64,000 bases of DNA from MPNP01 sp965215545 (GTDB taxonomy: Bacteria > Pseudomonadota > Alphaproteobacteria > Rhodobacterales > Rhodobacteraceae), in assembly GCA_965215545.1 (NCBI GenBank), contig OZ244066.1, positions 1,302,001-1,366,000 of the forward strand, read 5' to 3'. Positions 17,487 through 26,478 of the stretch are shown one piece after another; the stretch's first letter is position 1, and each line of letters starts with the position of its first letter. The notes under the pieces are model-generated. The model made no database searches. It saw only the letters and a list, made by a program, of their open reading frames with translations, and had not been told where the DNA came from. The position numbers were made by a program, and so were the translations under genes.

Positions 17487-18836
17487 ATGGGTCCCAGGAC
17501 CAAGCGGGACACGGCACCATCAGAGACGCCCGGCATCGTGGACTATATGCCTGGATTCGGCAATGACTTCGAAACCGAGGCGCTGCCGGGGGCCCTGCCG
17601 CAGGGCCAGAACAGTCCTCAGCGCTGCGCCTATGGTCTCTATGCCGAGCAGCTGTCGGGGACCCCCTTCACGGCCCCCCGGGGACAGAATGAACGCACTT
17701 GGTGCTATCGCCTCCGCCCCTCGGTCCGGCACAGCGGCCGTTTTACCCGTATCGAACTGCCGCTCTGGTGCACGGCCCCGCACATCATCCCCGACCTGGT
17801 ATCCCTTGGTCAGTATCGCTGGGATCCATTGCCACCGGGTCCGGATCCGCTGACCTTTCCCGAAGGTGTGCGCACGATGACCACGGCCGGCGATGTCAAC
17901 ACCCAGACCGGCATGGCCGCCCATGTCTATATCGTGACCCGATCCATGATCGATGAGTATTTCTGCAGTGCCGATTCCGAACTGTTGATCGTGCCCCAGG
18001 AGGGGCGACTGCGGTTTCGGACCGAACTCGGTGTCATTGACATCGAGCCCCAGGAGATTGCCATCATCCCCCGGGGCATGATCATTGCTGTTGACGTGCT
18101 CGAGGGACCCTGCCAGGGATTCATCTGTGAAAACTATGGCGCCAGGTTCGATCTGCCGGACCGGGGACCGATCGGTGCCAACTGCCTGGCCAATCCGCGG
18201 GACTTCAAGACTCCGGTGGCTGCCTATGATGACCGGGAGGCCCCGTCACGACTCACGATCAAGTGGTGCGGTGGCTTCCATACCTGCCCGCTGGACCACT
18301 CGCCCCTTGATGTGGTGGCCTGGCATGGCAACTATGCCCCCTGCAAGTATGATCTCAGGACCTTCTCGCCGGTGGGAGCAGTTCTCTTTGACCATCCGGA
18401 TCCTTCGATCTTCACGGTCCTGACGGCACCTTCGGGCTTTGCGGGGACAGCCAATGTCGATTTCATTCTCTTTCGGGAGCGCTGGTCGGTCGCCGAGCAC
18501 ACATTCCGGCCGCCATGGTACCACAAGAACATCATGTCCGAACTCATGGGCAACATTCACGGCATCTATGATGCCAAACCCACCGGGTTCCAGCCCGGCG
18601 GGCTCAGCCTGCACAACATGATGCTCCCGCATGGTCCCGACCGGTCAGCCTTTGAGGCCGCCAGCACCCGCATCCTTGAACCCGAACGGATGCCGGATGC
18701 CATGAGTTTCATGTTCGAAACCCGCTTTCCCCAGCATCTCACCGCCTTTGCCGCCCATGAGGCACCGCTGCAGGACGACTACATTGATTGCTGGGCCGGT
18801 CTCGACAAACGGTTTCCGGGTCCGGACCGGACCTGA
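17487..18836 (+). CDS. hmgA: Homogentisate 1,2-dioxygenase
   Basis: Opens the ring of homogentisate to maleylacetoacetate using ferrous iron. 449 residues. GFGNDFETEALPGALPQGQN near the N-terminus and WYHKNIMSELMGNIHGIYDA near residue 350 (iron ligands His, Glu, His) are the family signatures. The ATG at 17487 has GGGAG six bases upstream; the ATG at 17466 is less well placed. First of a plus-strand run hmgA, fumarylacetoacetase-like, MBL-fold, flavin monooxygenase, DUF2783, with gaps of 39 bp or less and several overlaps. Confidence 0.96.
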   Translation: MGPRTKRDTAPSETPGIVDYMPGFGNDFETEALPGALPQGQNSPQRCAYGLYAEQLSGTPFTAPRGQNERTWCYRLRPSVRHSGRFTRIELPLWCTAPHIIPDLVSLGQYRWDPLPPGPDPLTFPEGVRTMTTAGDVNTQTGMAAHVYIVTRSMIDEYFCSADSELLIVPQEGRLRFRTELGVIDIEPQEIAIIPRGMIIAVDVLEGPCQGFICENYGARFDLPDRGPIGANCLANPRDFKTPVAAYDDREAPSRLTIKWCGGFHTCPLDHSPLDVVAWHGNYAPCKYDLRTFSPVGAVLFDHPDPSIFTVLTAPSGFAGTANVDFILFRERWSVAEHTFRPPWYHKNIMSELMGNIHGIYDAKPTGFQPGGLSLHNMMLPHGPDRSAFEAASTRILEPERMPDAMSFMFETRFPQHLTAFAAHEAPLQDDYIDCWAGLDKRFPGPDRT

Positions 18837-18875
18837 TCTGCCTGTTCATTGTCATCACGCCGGACCGACGCAGGC

Positions 18876-19910
18876 ATGCGACTGACCACACTGAGAAACG
18901 GCACGCGGGATGGCCAGCTGGCCGTGGTGTCGGACGACCTGGCCCGCATGCGGAGCACCGAGGGAATCGTTGCAACCCTGCAGGAGGCCATTGAGGATTG
19001 GGATGGCGTCGAACCACAGCTCCAGGACCTTGCGGCATCGCTGAATCCTGCCAACTCGCAACCGTTTGATATGGCCCAGACACTGGCACCCCTGCCACGA
19101 GCCTATCAGTGGGCTGATGGGTCCGCCTATCTCAATCACGTCGAGCTGGTGCGCCGGGCCCGGGGGGCAGAACTCCCTGCGCAGTTCCTGACCGATCCCC
19201 TGATGTACCAGGGCGGTTCCGATTCCTTCCTGGCACCCCTTGCCCCCATTGCGGTTGCCGATGAGGCGTGGGGGATTGATATGGAAGCCGAGGTCGCTGT
19301 CATCCTTGATGATGTCCCGATGGGGATTACACCCGAGGCGGCCCCGAGTCACATCAAACTGGTCATGCTGGTCAATGATGTCAGCCTGCGTAACCTGATC
19401 CCGGGTGAACTTGGCAAGGGATTCGGGTTCTTCCAATCCAAGCCCTCGACAGCTTTCTCGCCCCTTGCCGTCACCCCCGGGGCTCTTGGCGATGCCTGGG
19501 ATGGGGCCAGGCTGCATCGGCCGCTGGCGGTTGACCTGAACGGCAAACCCTTTGGCCGGGCCCATGCCGGTCGCGACATGACGTTTGATTTTGCCGAGCT
19601 GATCGCCCATGCCGCCCGGACCCGGCGGTTGGTTGCCGGCACGATCATCGGTTCGGGCACCGTGTCGAATACATTGGATGGAGGACCGGGACGGCCGATC
19701 GATGACGGTGGCGTGGGCTACTCCTGCATTGCCGAGCTCCGGATGATCGAAACCATCCAGCATGGAACGCCGTTGACACCATTCCTGCATTTTGGTGATC
19801 GGGTGCGCATCTGGATGGACGATGAGTCCGGCCAGTCGATCTTCGGCGCGATAGACCAGACAGTCATACGGTATGAGGGGGATGATGCCAGCATTTGCAT
19901 CTCAGGGTGA
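18876..19910 (+). CDS. Fumarylacetoacetate hydrolase family protein
   Basis: 344 residues. Hydrolyses fumarylacetoacetate to fumarate and acetoacetate, inferred from the family and from the hmgA/maiA setting. The N-terminal part (MRLTTLRNGTRDGQLAVVS) and YLNHVELVRRARGAELP are typical of the bacterial FAH-like branch; metal-site features include DMEAEVAVILDDVP (DxE) and GTIIGSGTVSN. It starts 39 bp after hmgA and ends overlapping the MBL gene by 38 bp. This is a branch different from eukaryote-type Fah but routinely found in such clusters. Confidence 0.9.
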   Translation: MRLTTLRNGTRDGQLAVVSDDLARMRSTEGIVATLQEAIEDWDGVEPQLQDLAASLNPANSQPFDMAQTLAPLPRAYQWADGSAYLNHVELVRRARGAELPAQFLTDPLMYQGGSDSFLAPLAPIAVADEAWGIDMEAEVAVILDDVPMGITPEAAPSHIKLVMLVNDVSLRNLIPGELGKGFGFFQSKPSTAFSPLAVTPGALGDAWDGARLHRPLAVDLNGKPFGRAHAGRDMTFDFAELIAHAARTRRLVAGTIIGSGTVSNTLDGGPGRPIDDGGVGYSCIAELRMIETIQHGTPLTPFLHFGDRVRIWMDDESGQSIFGAIDQTVIRYEGDDASICISG

Positions 19911-20862
19911 TCTCGCGGCCAAGGCGGCCCGGTTTGCGGAAATCGGACCGGACCTCTACGCCTTCACCGCCGAGGGAGATCCCAATTCCGGTGTGATCAT
20001 CGGCGATGACGCCGTGATGGTGATCGAGGCCCAGGCGACACCGCGTCTGGCCGGGATGGTGATCGAGGAGGTCCGCAGGATCACGGACAAGCCGATCACG
20101 CATCTCGTGCTGACCCATTATCATGCTGTGCGGGTTCTCGGCGCTTCCGCCTATGCCGCCGACCAGATCATCATGTCGGACGCGGCCCGTGCCATGGTGG
20201 TCGAACGCGGTCAGGAAGATTGGGACAGCGAATTCCAGCGCTTTCCCCGCCTGTTTGCCGGCCATGAGGATATCCCGGGGCTGACCTGGCCGACCACAAC
20301 GTTCAAGACCGTCATGACAGTCTATCTCGGCCGTCGGCGGGTTGAGATCATGCATGTCGGCCGTGCCCATACGGCCGGTGATGCCATCGTCTGGGTGCCT
20401 GACGCCCAGGTGATGTACAGTGGGGATATCGTGGAGTACCGATCGGCCTGTTATTGTGGAGATGGTCATTTCAGCGACTGGAATGGCACGCTCGACGTGA
20501 TCGACGGCTTTGCCCCTGACGCCATTGTTCCGGGCCGCGGTGAGGCCCTCCTCGGGGTGGACATGACCCGTGAGGCCATCGCATGCACCCGCGATTTCAT
20601 TGACTCGACATGGCGGCCTGCAGCCAGTGTCGCAGTCCGCGGCGGGACGCTCAAGGAGGCCTTTGCCGCTGTCCGTGATGCCTGTGATGCCCGGTTTGCC
20701 GACTATGCCATCTATGAACATTGCCTCCCCTTCAATGTCGTGCGTGCCTTTGATGAAGCCCGGGGCATTGACACGCCCCGCATCTGGACTGCCGAGCGCG
20801 ATCAGGTCATGTGGGCGGAACTGCAGGGCGAGCAGGAGGCTGCCCGCTCCGGCACCGGGTAA
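19873..20862 (+). CDS. MBL-fold protein with altered metal motif
   Basis: 329 residues of the metallo-beta-lactamase fold. Where family members carry HxHxDH this protein has THYHAVRVLG, so the Asp and third His are replaced by Val and Arg. Later ligands appear kept: GRAHTAGD and MYSGD. Loss of the second-metal ligands suggests a single-metal or non-classical enzyme; similar genes in hmgA clusters are known to me only as unassigned hydrolases. The start may be the ATG at 19873, 19882 or 19885; all lie inside the 3' end of the preceding hydrolase gene. The stop shares one base with the next start (TAATG). Confidence 0.85.
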   Translation: MRGMMPAFASQGDLAAKAARFAEIGPDLYAFTAEGDPNSGVIIGDDAVMVIEAQATPRLAGMVIEEVRRITDKPITHLVLTHYHAVRVLGASAYAADQIIMSDAARAMVVERGQEDWDSEFQRFPRLFAGHEDIPGLTWPTTTFKTVMTVYLGRRRVEIMHVGRAHTAGDAIVWVPDAQVMYSGDIVEYRSACYCGDGHFSDWNGTLDVIDGFAPDAIVPGRGEALLGVDMTREAIACTRDFIDSTWRPAASVAVRGGTLKEAFAAVRDACDARFADYAIYEHCLPFNVVRAFDEARGIDTPRIWTAERDQVMWAELQGEQEAARSGTG

Positions 20863-22421
20863 TGCCGCCGAGATCCCGCATCCTGGCCACAGGGATGGCG
20901 CCTGGCCTGACCCAGCCCGAAGCCGTCAAGTCCGTGATCATCGTCGGGGCTGGTCCGGTGGGGTTGGCGGCAGCCATCGAATTGGCCAATCACGGGATCG
21001 CCACCGTCGTTCTTGACGACAACGATCAGGTTGCAACGGGTTCCCGGGCCATCTGCTGGTCCAAACGGTCCCTGGAGATCTTCGATCGGCTTGGGATCGG
21101 TGACCGGGCAGTCGCCAAGGGCGTGACATGGCAAATCGGTCGGACCTTCCATGGCCAAAGGGAACTGTTCCATTTTGACCTGCTGCCCGAGGGAGATCAC
21201 AAACGCCCCGCCTTCATCAATCTCCAGCAGTACTATGTCGAGGACTACATGATCGATGTGGCTCTTGCCCTCGACGCCATTGACCTGCGCTTCAGGAACG
21301 CGGTTGTCGATCTCGAGCTCCGGGCCGATGATGTCCTTGTCACGATTGAGACACCAGAAGGTCCATACCAGTTGTCCGCACGGTACCTGCTGGCCTGTGA
21401 CGGGGCCAACTCAACGGTTCGTTCACTGCTGGGCCTGGCGTTTCCCGGTGAACGGTTCGAAGAGCGGTTCCTGATCGCCGATATCGAGATCGAGATGGAC
21501 TTCCCGCCCGAGCGCCGGTTCTGGTTCGAGCCTGACTTCCATCCGGGCCAATCGGCCCTGCTGCACAAGCAGCCGGACAACATCTGCCGGATTGACCTCC
21601 AGCTGGGCCCCGATGCCAACCCGGAGGCTGAACGCGACCCTGCCAGTGTGCGACCCCGAATCAAGAGGATGGTCGGTACCGAGGCATTCCGCATTGACTG
21701 GGTCTCGGTCTACGCCTTCCGATGCTGTCGTCTCGCCAGCCTGGACCATGGACGGGTTCTCTTTGCCGGCGACTCGGCCCACGTCGTCTCGCCCTTCGGG
21801 GCACGGGGCGGCAATGGGGGGCTGCAGGATGTCGATGCGCTCTGCTGGCGCCTCGCCGCTGTTCTGCAGGGTCGTGCTCCAGCCACGATCCTGGCGGACT
21901 ACAACCGGGAACGCATCCACGCTGCCGAGGAGAACATGACCCAATCCATCCGGACAACCCGGTTCATGGCCCCCGCATCCAGCATCGAACAGGTCTTCCG
22001 CAACCAGTTGCTCCGTCTGGCGGTCAACACCCCCCTTGCCCGGACCTGGATCAATTCGGGTCGTTTGTCGACCCCGGCTGTCTACCCGCTCCCCGACCGT
22101 CTGGCGGGTATCGGTCCCCGTGCAAGCCGTCCCGGATCTGTCGCGCCCGATCTTCCCCTCCCGGACGGTTGGCTGATGGATCGGCTGGGCCCACATCCCT
22201 CGTTGCTGATCATCGGCACGGACTGGCGACCAGAGTTCACCATCCCGGTCCTCACCCTCACACCTGATGCGCTGGTCACCGAACGCTACCTTGGTGATGC
22301 CACAACCGCCGTCTACCTCGTCCGCCCCGACCAGGTGATCGCAGATCGATGGATCGGACCGACACGGCAGGACCTTGCCACCGCCTGTGGTACACTCTGG
22401 GGACATCCAGATGTCGCCTGA
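20862..22421 (+). CDS. FAD-dependent aromatic monooxygenase-like protein
   Basis: 519 residues of the class A flavoprotein monooxygenase family (MhpA/PheA type), which hydroxylate phenolic rings using NAD(P)H. The Rossmann motif VIIVGAGPVGLAAAIELANHG is near residue 25, LLACDGANSTVRSLLG near 180, and VLFAGDSAHVVSPFGARGGN near 300. The substrate is unknown; placement between tyrosine-catabolic genes suggests an aromatic acid feeding homogentisate. The ATG at 20862 forms TAATG with the preceding stop. DUF2783 overlaps its 3' end. Confidence 0.88.
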   Translation: MPPRSRILATGMAPGLTQPEAVKSVIIVGAGPVGLAAAIELANHGIATVVLDDNDQVATGSRAICWSKRSLEIFDRLGIGDRAVAKGVTWQIGRTFHGQRELFHFDLLPEGDHKRPAFINLQQYYVEDYMIDVALALDAIDLRFRNAVVDLELRADDVLVTIETPEGPYQLSARYLLACDGANSTVRSLLGLAFPGERFEERFLIADIEIEMDFPPERRFWFEPDFHPGQSALLHKQPDNICRIDLQLGPDANPEAERDPASVRPRIKRMVGTEAFRIDWVSVYAFRCCRLASLDHGRVLFAGDSAHVVSPFGARGGNGGLQDVDALCWRLAAVLQGRAPATILADYNRERIHAAEENMTQSIRTTRFMAPASSIEQVFRNQLLRLAVNTPLARTWINSGRLSTPAVYPLPDRLAGIGPRASRPGSVAPDLPLPDGWLMDRLGPHPSLLIIGTDWRPEFTIPVLTLTPDALVTERYLGDATTAVYLVRPDQVIADRWIGPTRQDLATACGTLWGHPDVA

Positions 22422-22635
22422 TCTCCCGCAATCCTCCTGTGATGTGGACGCCCCCTGTGATGTGGACGCCGTCTACGAAGAGATCCTGCAGGCCTTTGAT
22501 CGGGCGGGCTCCAACAGGCATCTGGAATTGGCTGCGGCCCTGATTCTCTGTCTTTGCCAACGCATCCAGGATGAGGAGATGATCCGGGATGCCATGACCG
22601 CGGCCCTGGCCTCCCTTCCTCCATCCCGCGAGTGA
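22411..22635 (+). CDS. DUF2783-like small protein
   Basis: 74 residues. The C-terminal two-thirds (VYEEILQAFDRAG, LELAAALILCLCQRIQDEEM, IRDAMTAALASL) is helical and resembles DUF2783, a small family seen next to aromatic flavin monooxygenases; the match is by memory. It starts 11 bp before the flavoprotein stop, so it is translationally coupled and may be a partner subunit. Near the N-terminus an exact tandem repeat at DNA level gives CDVDAP-CDVDAV. Confidence 0.65.
   Translation: MSPDLPQSSCDVDAPCDVDAVYEEILQAFDRAGSNRHLELAAALILCLCQRIQDEEMIRDAMTAALASLPPSRE
22435..22470 (+). repeat. 18-bp tandem duplication inside the DUF2783 gene
   Basis: Two adjacent 18-bp units (22435-22452, 22453-22470) differing at their first base only. 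In frame, so it adds six residues without breaking the gene. Confidence 0.8.
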
Positions 22636-22638
22636 TGC

Positions 22639-23271
22639 ATGCCCGATGACCATTTCGAGCGGTTGCATGGGGCACCGGATCATCCAATCGCCGGTATTGA
22701 TGAGGCCGGGCGAGGTGCCCTCGCGGGACCCGTGACGGCCGCGGCCGTGATCTTTCCGGCCGGGACCTGGCCCGCGGGCCTCGATGACTCAAAACGGCTC
22801 TCCCCCAACCGACGCGTCCAGCTGGCCCGCGCCATTCGGGAAACAGCCCATGTGGGCGTGGCCCATGTCGATGTTGCAACCATTGACCGAATCAACATCC
22901 TGCAGGCCGCCCTGCGAGCCATGACACGGGCCTGTTGGTCCCTTGCCCTTGTGCCCCATCATGCCCTCATCGATGGCAACAGATGCCCTGATGGGTTGCC
23001 ATGCCCGGCTTCGGTTCTCATCGGTGGGGACCAGCGATCCATCTCCATCGCGGCCGCCTCGATCATTGCCAAGGTCGAGCGCGATCGCATCATGATCATG
23101 CTGGACCGCCAGTACCCGGACTATGGCTGGGCCCGCAACAAGGGCTATGGTACAGGCGGGCACCGCGCGGCTCTGGATCGGTGGGGACCGACAGGCCATC
23201 ATCGGGTCGGCTTTGCCCCGGTGAGGAATGCCGGTGCCGATGATTGTGCTGAACAATCCCGCCGGGCGTGA
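22639..23271 (+). CDS. rnhB: Ribonuclease HII
   Basis: Cuts RNA in RNA-DNA hybrids and at single ribonucleotides. 210 residues. IAGIDEAGRGALAGPVTAAA near residue 18 provides the Asp-Glu pair, HALIDGN near 110 the third acid, and SISIAAASIIAKVERDR near 135 the fourth. It starts three bases after the DUF2783 stop and so may be read through from the homogentisate operon, an unusual place for a repair gene. The C-terminus (WGPTGHHRVGFAPVR) is the usual family end. Confidence 0.95.
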   Translation: MPDDHFERLHGAPDHPIAGIDEAGRGALAGPVTAAAVIFPAGTWPAGLDDSKRLSPNRRVQLARAIRETAHVGVAHVDVATIDRINILQAALRAMTRACWSLALVPHHALIDGNRCPDGLPCPASVLIGGDQRSISIAAASIIAKVERDRIMIMLDRQYPDYGWARNKGYGTGGHRAALDRWGPTGHHRVGFAPVRNAGADDCAEQSRRA

Positions 23272-23408
23272 TAGGGGCGCGGCGCGATGACAACCCGAAG
23301 GCCAAGAGCAAGTGAAGATCCTGCGCGACCATCCCGCCCCCATCGACAGACCTCCGCCGACCAGCAGGATCAACCGGCATGATGTCGCCGGCATGAGGGG
23401 CCGCTAGC

Positions 23409-24326
23409 ATGGGTTCGGCTGGCCTGCTGCTCATCGCCCTGGCCCTGGATGCCATCATCGGCGACCCCCGTTCACTCTGGGACCGGTTCCCCCACCCGGT
23501 TGTTCTGGCCGGGCGGGTGATTGACTGGGCCGATGATGTCTATAACCGCGGACCCCAGACCCGACTGGCCGGCTGCCTGCTCATTGCCGTTGTCGGCCTG
23601 CTGCTGGTCCTGTTCGGCCTGATCCTGAGCGCGATCCCCGATTTTGGTCTGCTGGAAATCATGCTGCTGGCTGTTCTGCTGGCCCAGAACAGTCTCGTGC
23701 GACATTCATTTCTCGTGGCCTGTGGGCTCCGGGTCAATCTCGAGCAGGGCCAGGTTGCGGTTGCTGATCTCGTGGGCCGGGATGTCCGGGACCTCGATGA
23801 ATCCGGAGTCGTGCGCGCGACCATCGAAAGCCTGGCCGAGAACCTGTCGGACGCGGTGGTGGCCCCGGCTTTCTGGTATCTGGTCGCCGGCCTCCCGGGC
23901 CTCCTTGTCTACAAGTTTGTCAACACTGCCGACAGCATGATCGGTCACCGGACCGAGCGCCATGCCGAATTCGGCTGGGCCGCCGCACGGCTTGATGATT
24001 TCCTCAACTGGATCCCGGCCCGCCTGACTGCCCTGCTCATTGCCGCGGCCCACGGAACCCTTGCTGCCATTCCCACCATGATGTCCGAGGCCCGCCAACA
24101 CCGCTCACCCAATGCCGGCTGGCCCGAGGCCGCGATGGCTGTTGCTCTCGACATCGCCCTCTCGGGTCCCCGATCCTACCAGGGCGAAACGACCAACGAT
24201 CCCTTCGTCAACAGCATCGGTCGTCATGCCCTGATTCCCGCCGACATCGATGCCGCCATCCGTGTCAGCTGGCGAACTTTTTTTGCCCTTTGTGCCCTGG
24301 TCACCGTCTTGTTCATCCTGGATTGA
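23409..24326 (+). CDS. cobD: Adenosylcobinamide-phosphate synthase
   Basis: An inner-membrane enzyme (CbiB/CobD, 305 residues, about five membrane helices) that attaches the aminopropanol arm to adenosylcobyric acid in B12 synthesis. IALALDAIIGDPRSLWDRFPHPV near the start, RATIESLAENLSDAVVAPAFWY near 140, NTADSMIGHRTERHAEFGWAAARLDD near 180 and the C-terminal SGPRSYQGE are family features. The preceding 137 bp shows no cobalamin-riboswitch pattern. No other B12 genes are nearby. Confidence 0.94.
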   Translation: MGSAGLLLIALALDAIIGDPRSLWDRFPHPVVLAGRVIDWADDVYNRGPQTRLAGCLLIAVVGLLLVLFGLILSAIPDFGLLEIMLLAVLLAQNSLVRHSFLVACGLRVNLEQGQVAVADLVGRDVRDLDESGVVRATIESLAENLSDAVVAPAFWYLVAGLPGLLVYKFVNTADSMIGHRTERHAEFGWAAARLDDFLNWIPARLTALLIAAAHGTLAAIPTMMSEARQHRSPNAGWPEAAMAVALDIALSGPRSYQGETTNDPFVNSIGRHALIPADIDAAIRVSWRTFFALCALVTVLFILD

Positions 24327-24442
24327 TCCCGAGTTTTTGACGGACCGCCGGATCAACGTCGAGGACGATCCGGCACCCTTGTTGACAGGTCAAGGCGATT
24401 GCTGTGATAGGACACGTCGCTCATGACATACGGATTATCGAC

Positions 24443-25441
24443 ATGATCAAGCATCCCTACCATCTGTTCATTGGTGATGCTGCAGACAAGGCAGCAGCCA
24501 AGGTGGCCCATGGCATCAAGGATTGGCGACCGGATCGCATTGTTGGCCAGATCCGGCTGCCGGGTTGCAACACCGATCTGGGGATTGACAATCTCACGAT
24601 TGACGAGGCCGTCCAGCGGGGTGCCAGGACATTGGTCATCGGTGTTGCCAACCGCGGCGGCTATATTGCCGAGATCTGGAAGCCCGTCCTGCTTGCCGCC
24701 CTCGAAGCTGGCATGGATCTGGCATCGGGCCTGCATGCCCTGTTGCGGGACGAGCCGGATCTGGTGGCGGCCGCCCAGCGTTGGGGTCGCCAGTTGCATG
24801 ATGTCCGCATCCCGGGTGTGCAGTATCCCATCGCCAATGGCGCGAAGCGCTCCGGCAAGCGATGTCTGGGGGTGGGTACCGATGTTTCGGTTGGCAAGAT
24901 GTACACGGCGATGGCCATGCAGCGCGCGCTGGACAGCCGGGGTCTGCGGTCAACATTCCGGGCCACAGGCCAGACCGGCATTCTCATTGCGGGTGATGGT
25001 GTGCCACTTGATGCGGTGGTCGCGGATTTCATGGCTGGATCCATCGAGTGGCTGGCACCAGCGAATGATGATGATCATTGGGACATGATCGAGGGGCAGG
25101 GGTCATTGTTTCATGCGTCCTATGCGGGGGTCACGCTGGCCCTGATTCACGGCGCCCAACCCGATGCGCTGATCCTTTGTCATGATGCTTCCCGTCAAGA
25201 GATGCGGGGACTTCCCGGTTACAGCCTGCCATCCTTGACCCAATTGCGTGAGGTGTCCCTTACCATGGCTCGCATTGTCAATCCGGACTGTCGTGTCGTG
25301 GGCGTTTCGATCAACACCAGCGAATTGTCCGAAGACAGGGCCCGTGATGCAATCCGGGCGGCTGAGGAGGAAACCGGCCTGCCGGCCACGGACCCGTTCC
25401 GCTATGGAACCGACAGGCTTGTCGATGCCCTGATCGGTTGA
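24443..25441 (+). CDS. dgcN: N-acetyltransferase DgcN (DUF1611)
   Basis: 332 residues of the DUF1611 family; DgcN is reported to N-acetylate D-glutamate in D-glutamate breakdown. HPYHLFIGDAADKAAAKVAHG at the N-terminus, GQIRLPGCNTDLGI near 40 and the P-loop GVGTDVSVGKMYTAM near 150 match. I chose the ATG at 24443 because the reported N-terminus begins at this point; a GTG at 24404 is possible. It is followed by dgcA (31 bp) and a D-amino acid transaminase, the expected operon partners. Confidence 0.88.
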   Translation: MIKHPYHLFIGDAADKAAAKVAHGIKDWRPDRIVGQIRLPGCNTDLGIDNLTIDEAVQRGARTLVIGVANRGGYIAEIWKPVLLAALEAGMDLASGLHALLRDEPDLVAAAQRWGRQLHDVRIPGVQYPIANGAKRSGKRCLGVGTDVSVGKMYTAMAMQRALDSRGLRSTFRATGQTGILIAGDGVPLDAVVADFMAGSIEWLAPANDDDHWDMIEGQGSLFHASYAGVTLALIHGAQPDALILCHDASRQEMRGLPGYSLPSLTQLREVSLTMARIVNPDCRVVGVSINTSELSEDRARDAIRAAEEETGLPATDPFRYGTDRLVDALIG

Positions 25442-25472
25442 TGCCGCAGCATATCTGACTCCCGCCGAACCC

Positions 25473-26447
25473 GTGAAGATCGCGATTGCCCAACGTCGCT
25501 ATCCGCTCCGGACAGCCTTTGCCATTGCACGAGGCAGCCGCATGGCGGCCGATGTGATTGAAGTGACCATCACGGAGAACGGTGTTCAGGGCCGTGCCGA
25601 ATGTGTCCCTTATGCCCGTTATGGCGAGTCACTCGCCTCTGTTGCCGATGCCATCGCCAACCTGCCCTTGCCGATCGACCGACTGTCTCTGCAAGACCTC
25701 CTGCCTGCCGGGGCGGCCCGCAATGCAGTGGATTGTGCTCTCTGGGATCTCCAGGCCCGGCAGCAGGGCGTGCCGGTCTGGCAACTTGCTGGTCTGGACG
25801 CACCGCATGCTGTGACCACGGCGTTCACGATTTCCCTCGCCGAGCCGGACGCGATGGCCGTGCAGGCCCGGCGGCATGCCGCATGCCCTCTTCTGAAGGT
25901 CAAGCTTGGCCCGGACCGCAACTCCGAGCGCATTGCCGCGGTCAGGGAAGCAGCACCCGACACACGCATGATCATTGATGCCAATGAAGCCTGGACGCCT
26001 GATGTTCTGCAGTCATGCCAGCAGGCACTCCGGGATGCCGACATCAGGATGATCGAGCAGCCCCTGCCCGCCGGTGCGGACCAGTCCCTCGCGGATATCC
26101 AGAGTGCAATCACCCTGTGCGCTGACGAGAGTTGCCATGATCGCGCATCCCTCAAGCGTCTGTCGCCCGGTTACAGGATGATCAATATCAAACTCGACAA
26201 GACGGGGGGTCTGACCGAGGCCCTGGCCTTGCGCGAGGAAGCGCGCCGGCACAATCTCGAAGTCATGATCGGCTGCATGCTGGGGTCGTCTCTGGCCATG
26301 GCACCGGCCCTGCTGCTCGCGCAGGATGCCGAGTGTGTCGATCTGGACGGCCCCTTGCATATGGTGCGCGATATTGACAACGGCCTGCATTACGAGAATA
26401 CGACAATTCACCCGGCCTCTGCCCGTCTCTGGGGTGGAGGATCATGA
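25473..26447 (+). CDS. dgcA: N-acetyl-D-glutamate racemase DgcA (enolase superfamily)
   Basis: 324 residues of the muconate-lactonizing subgroup of the enolase superfamily, first annotated as dipeptide epimerases. The KxK catalytic lysine lies in LLKVKLG near 145, metal ligands in MIIDANEAW near 170, MIEQPLP near 195 and CADESC near 215, and the second lysine in INIKLDKTGG near 242. In this operon the likely reaction is N-acetyl-D-glutamate to N-acetyl-L-glutamate. The start is the GTG at 25473. Confidence 0.88.
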   Translation: MKIAIAQRRYPLRTAFAIARGSRMAADVIEVTITENGVQGRAECVPYARYGESLASVADAIANLPLPIDRLSLQDLLPAGAARNAVDCALWDLQARQQGVPVWQLAGLDAPHAVTTAFTISLAEPDAMAVQARRHAACPLLKVKLGPDRNSERIAAVREAAPDTRMIIDANEAWTPDVLQSCQQALRDADIRMIEQPLPAGADQSLADIQSAITLCADESCHDRASLKRLSPGYRMINIKLDKTGGLTEALALREEARRHNLEVMIGCMLGSSLAMAPALLLAQDAECVDLDGPLHMVRDIDNGLHYENTTIHPASARLWGGGS

Positions 26448-26478
26448 TGAGTCGAAACACCCGGCGGAAAGTGATCCC

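Noticed and set aside
23272..23408. Possible cobalamin riboswitch before cobD
   Set aside because: No B12-box-like sequence or matching hairpins were visible.
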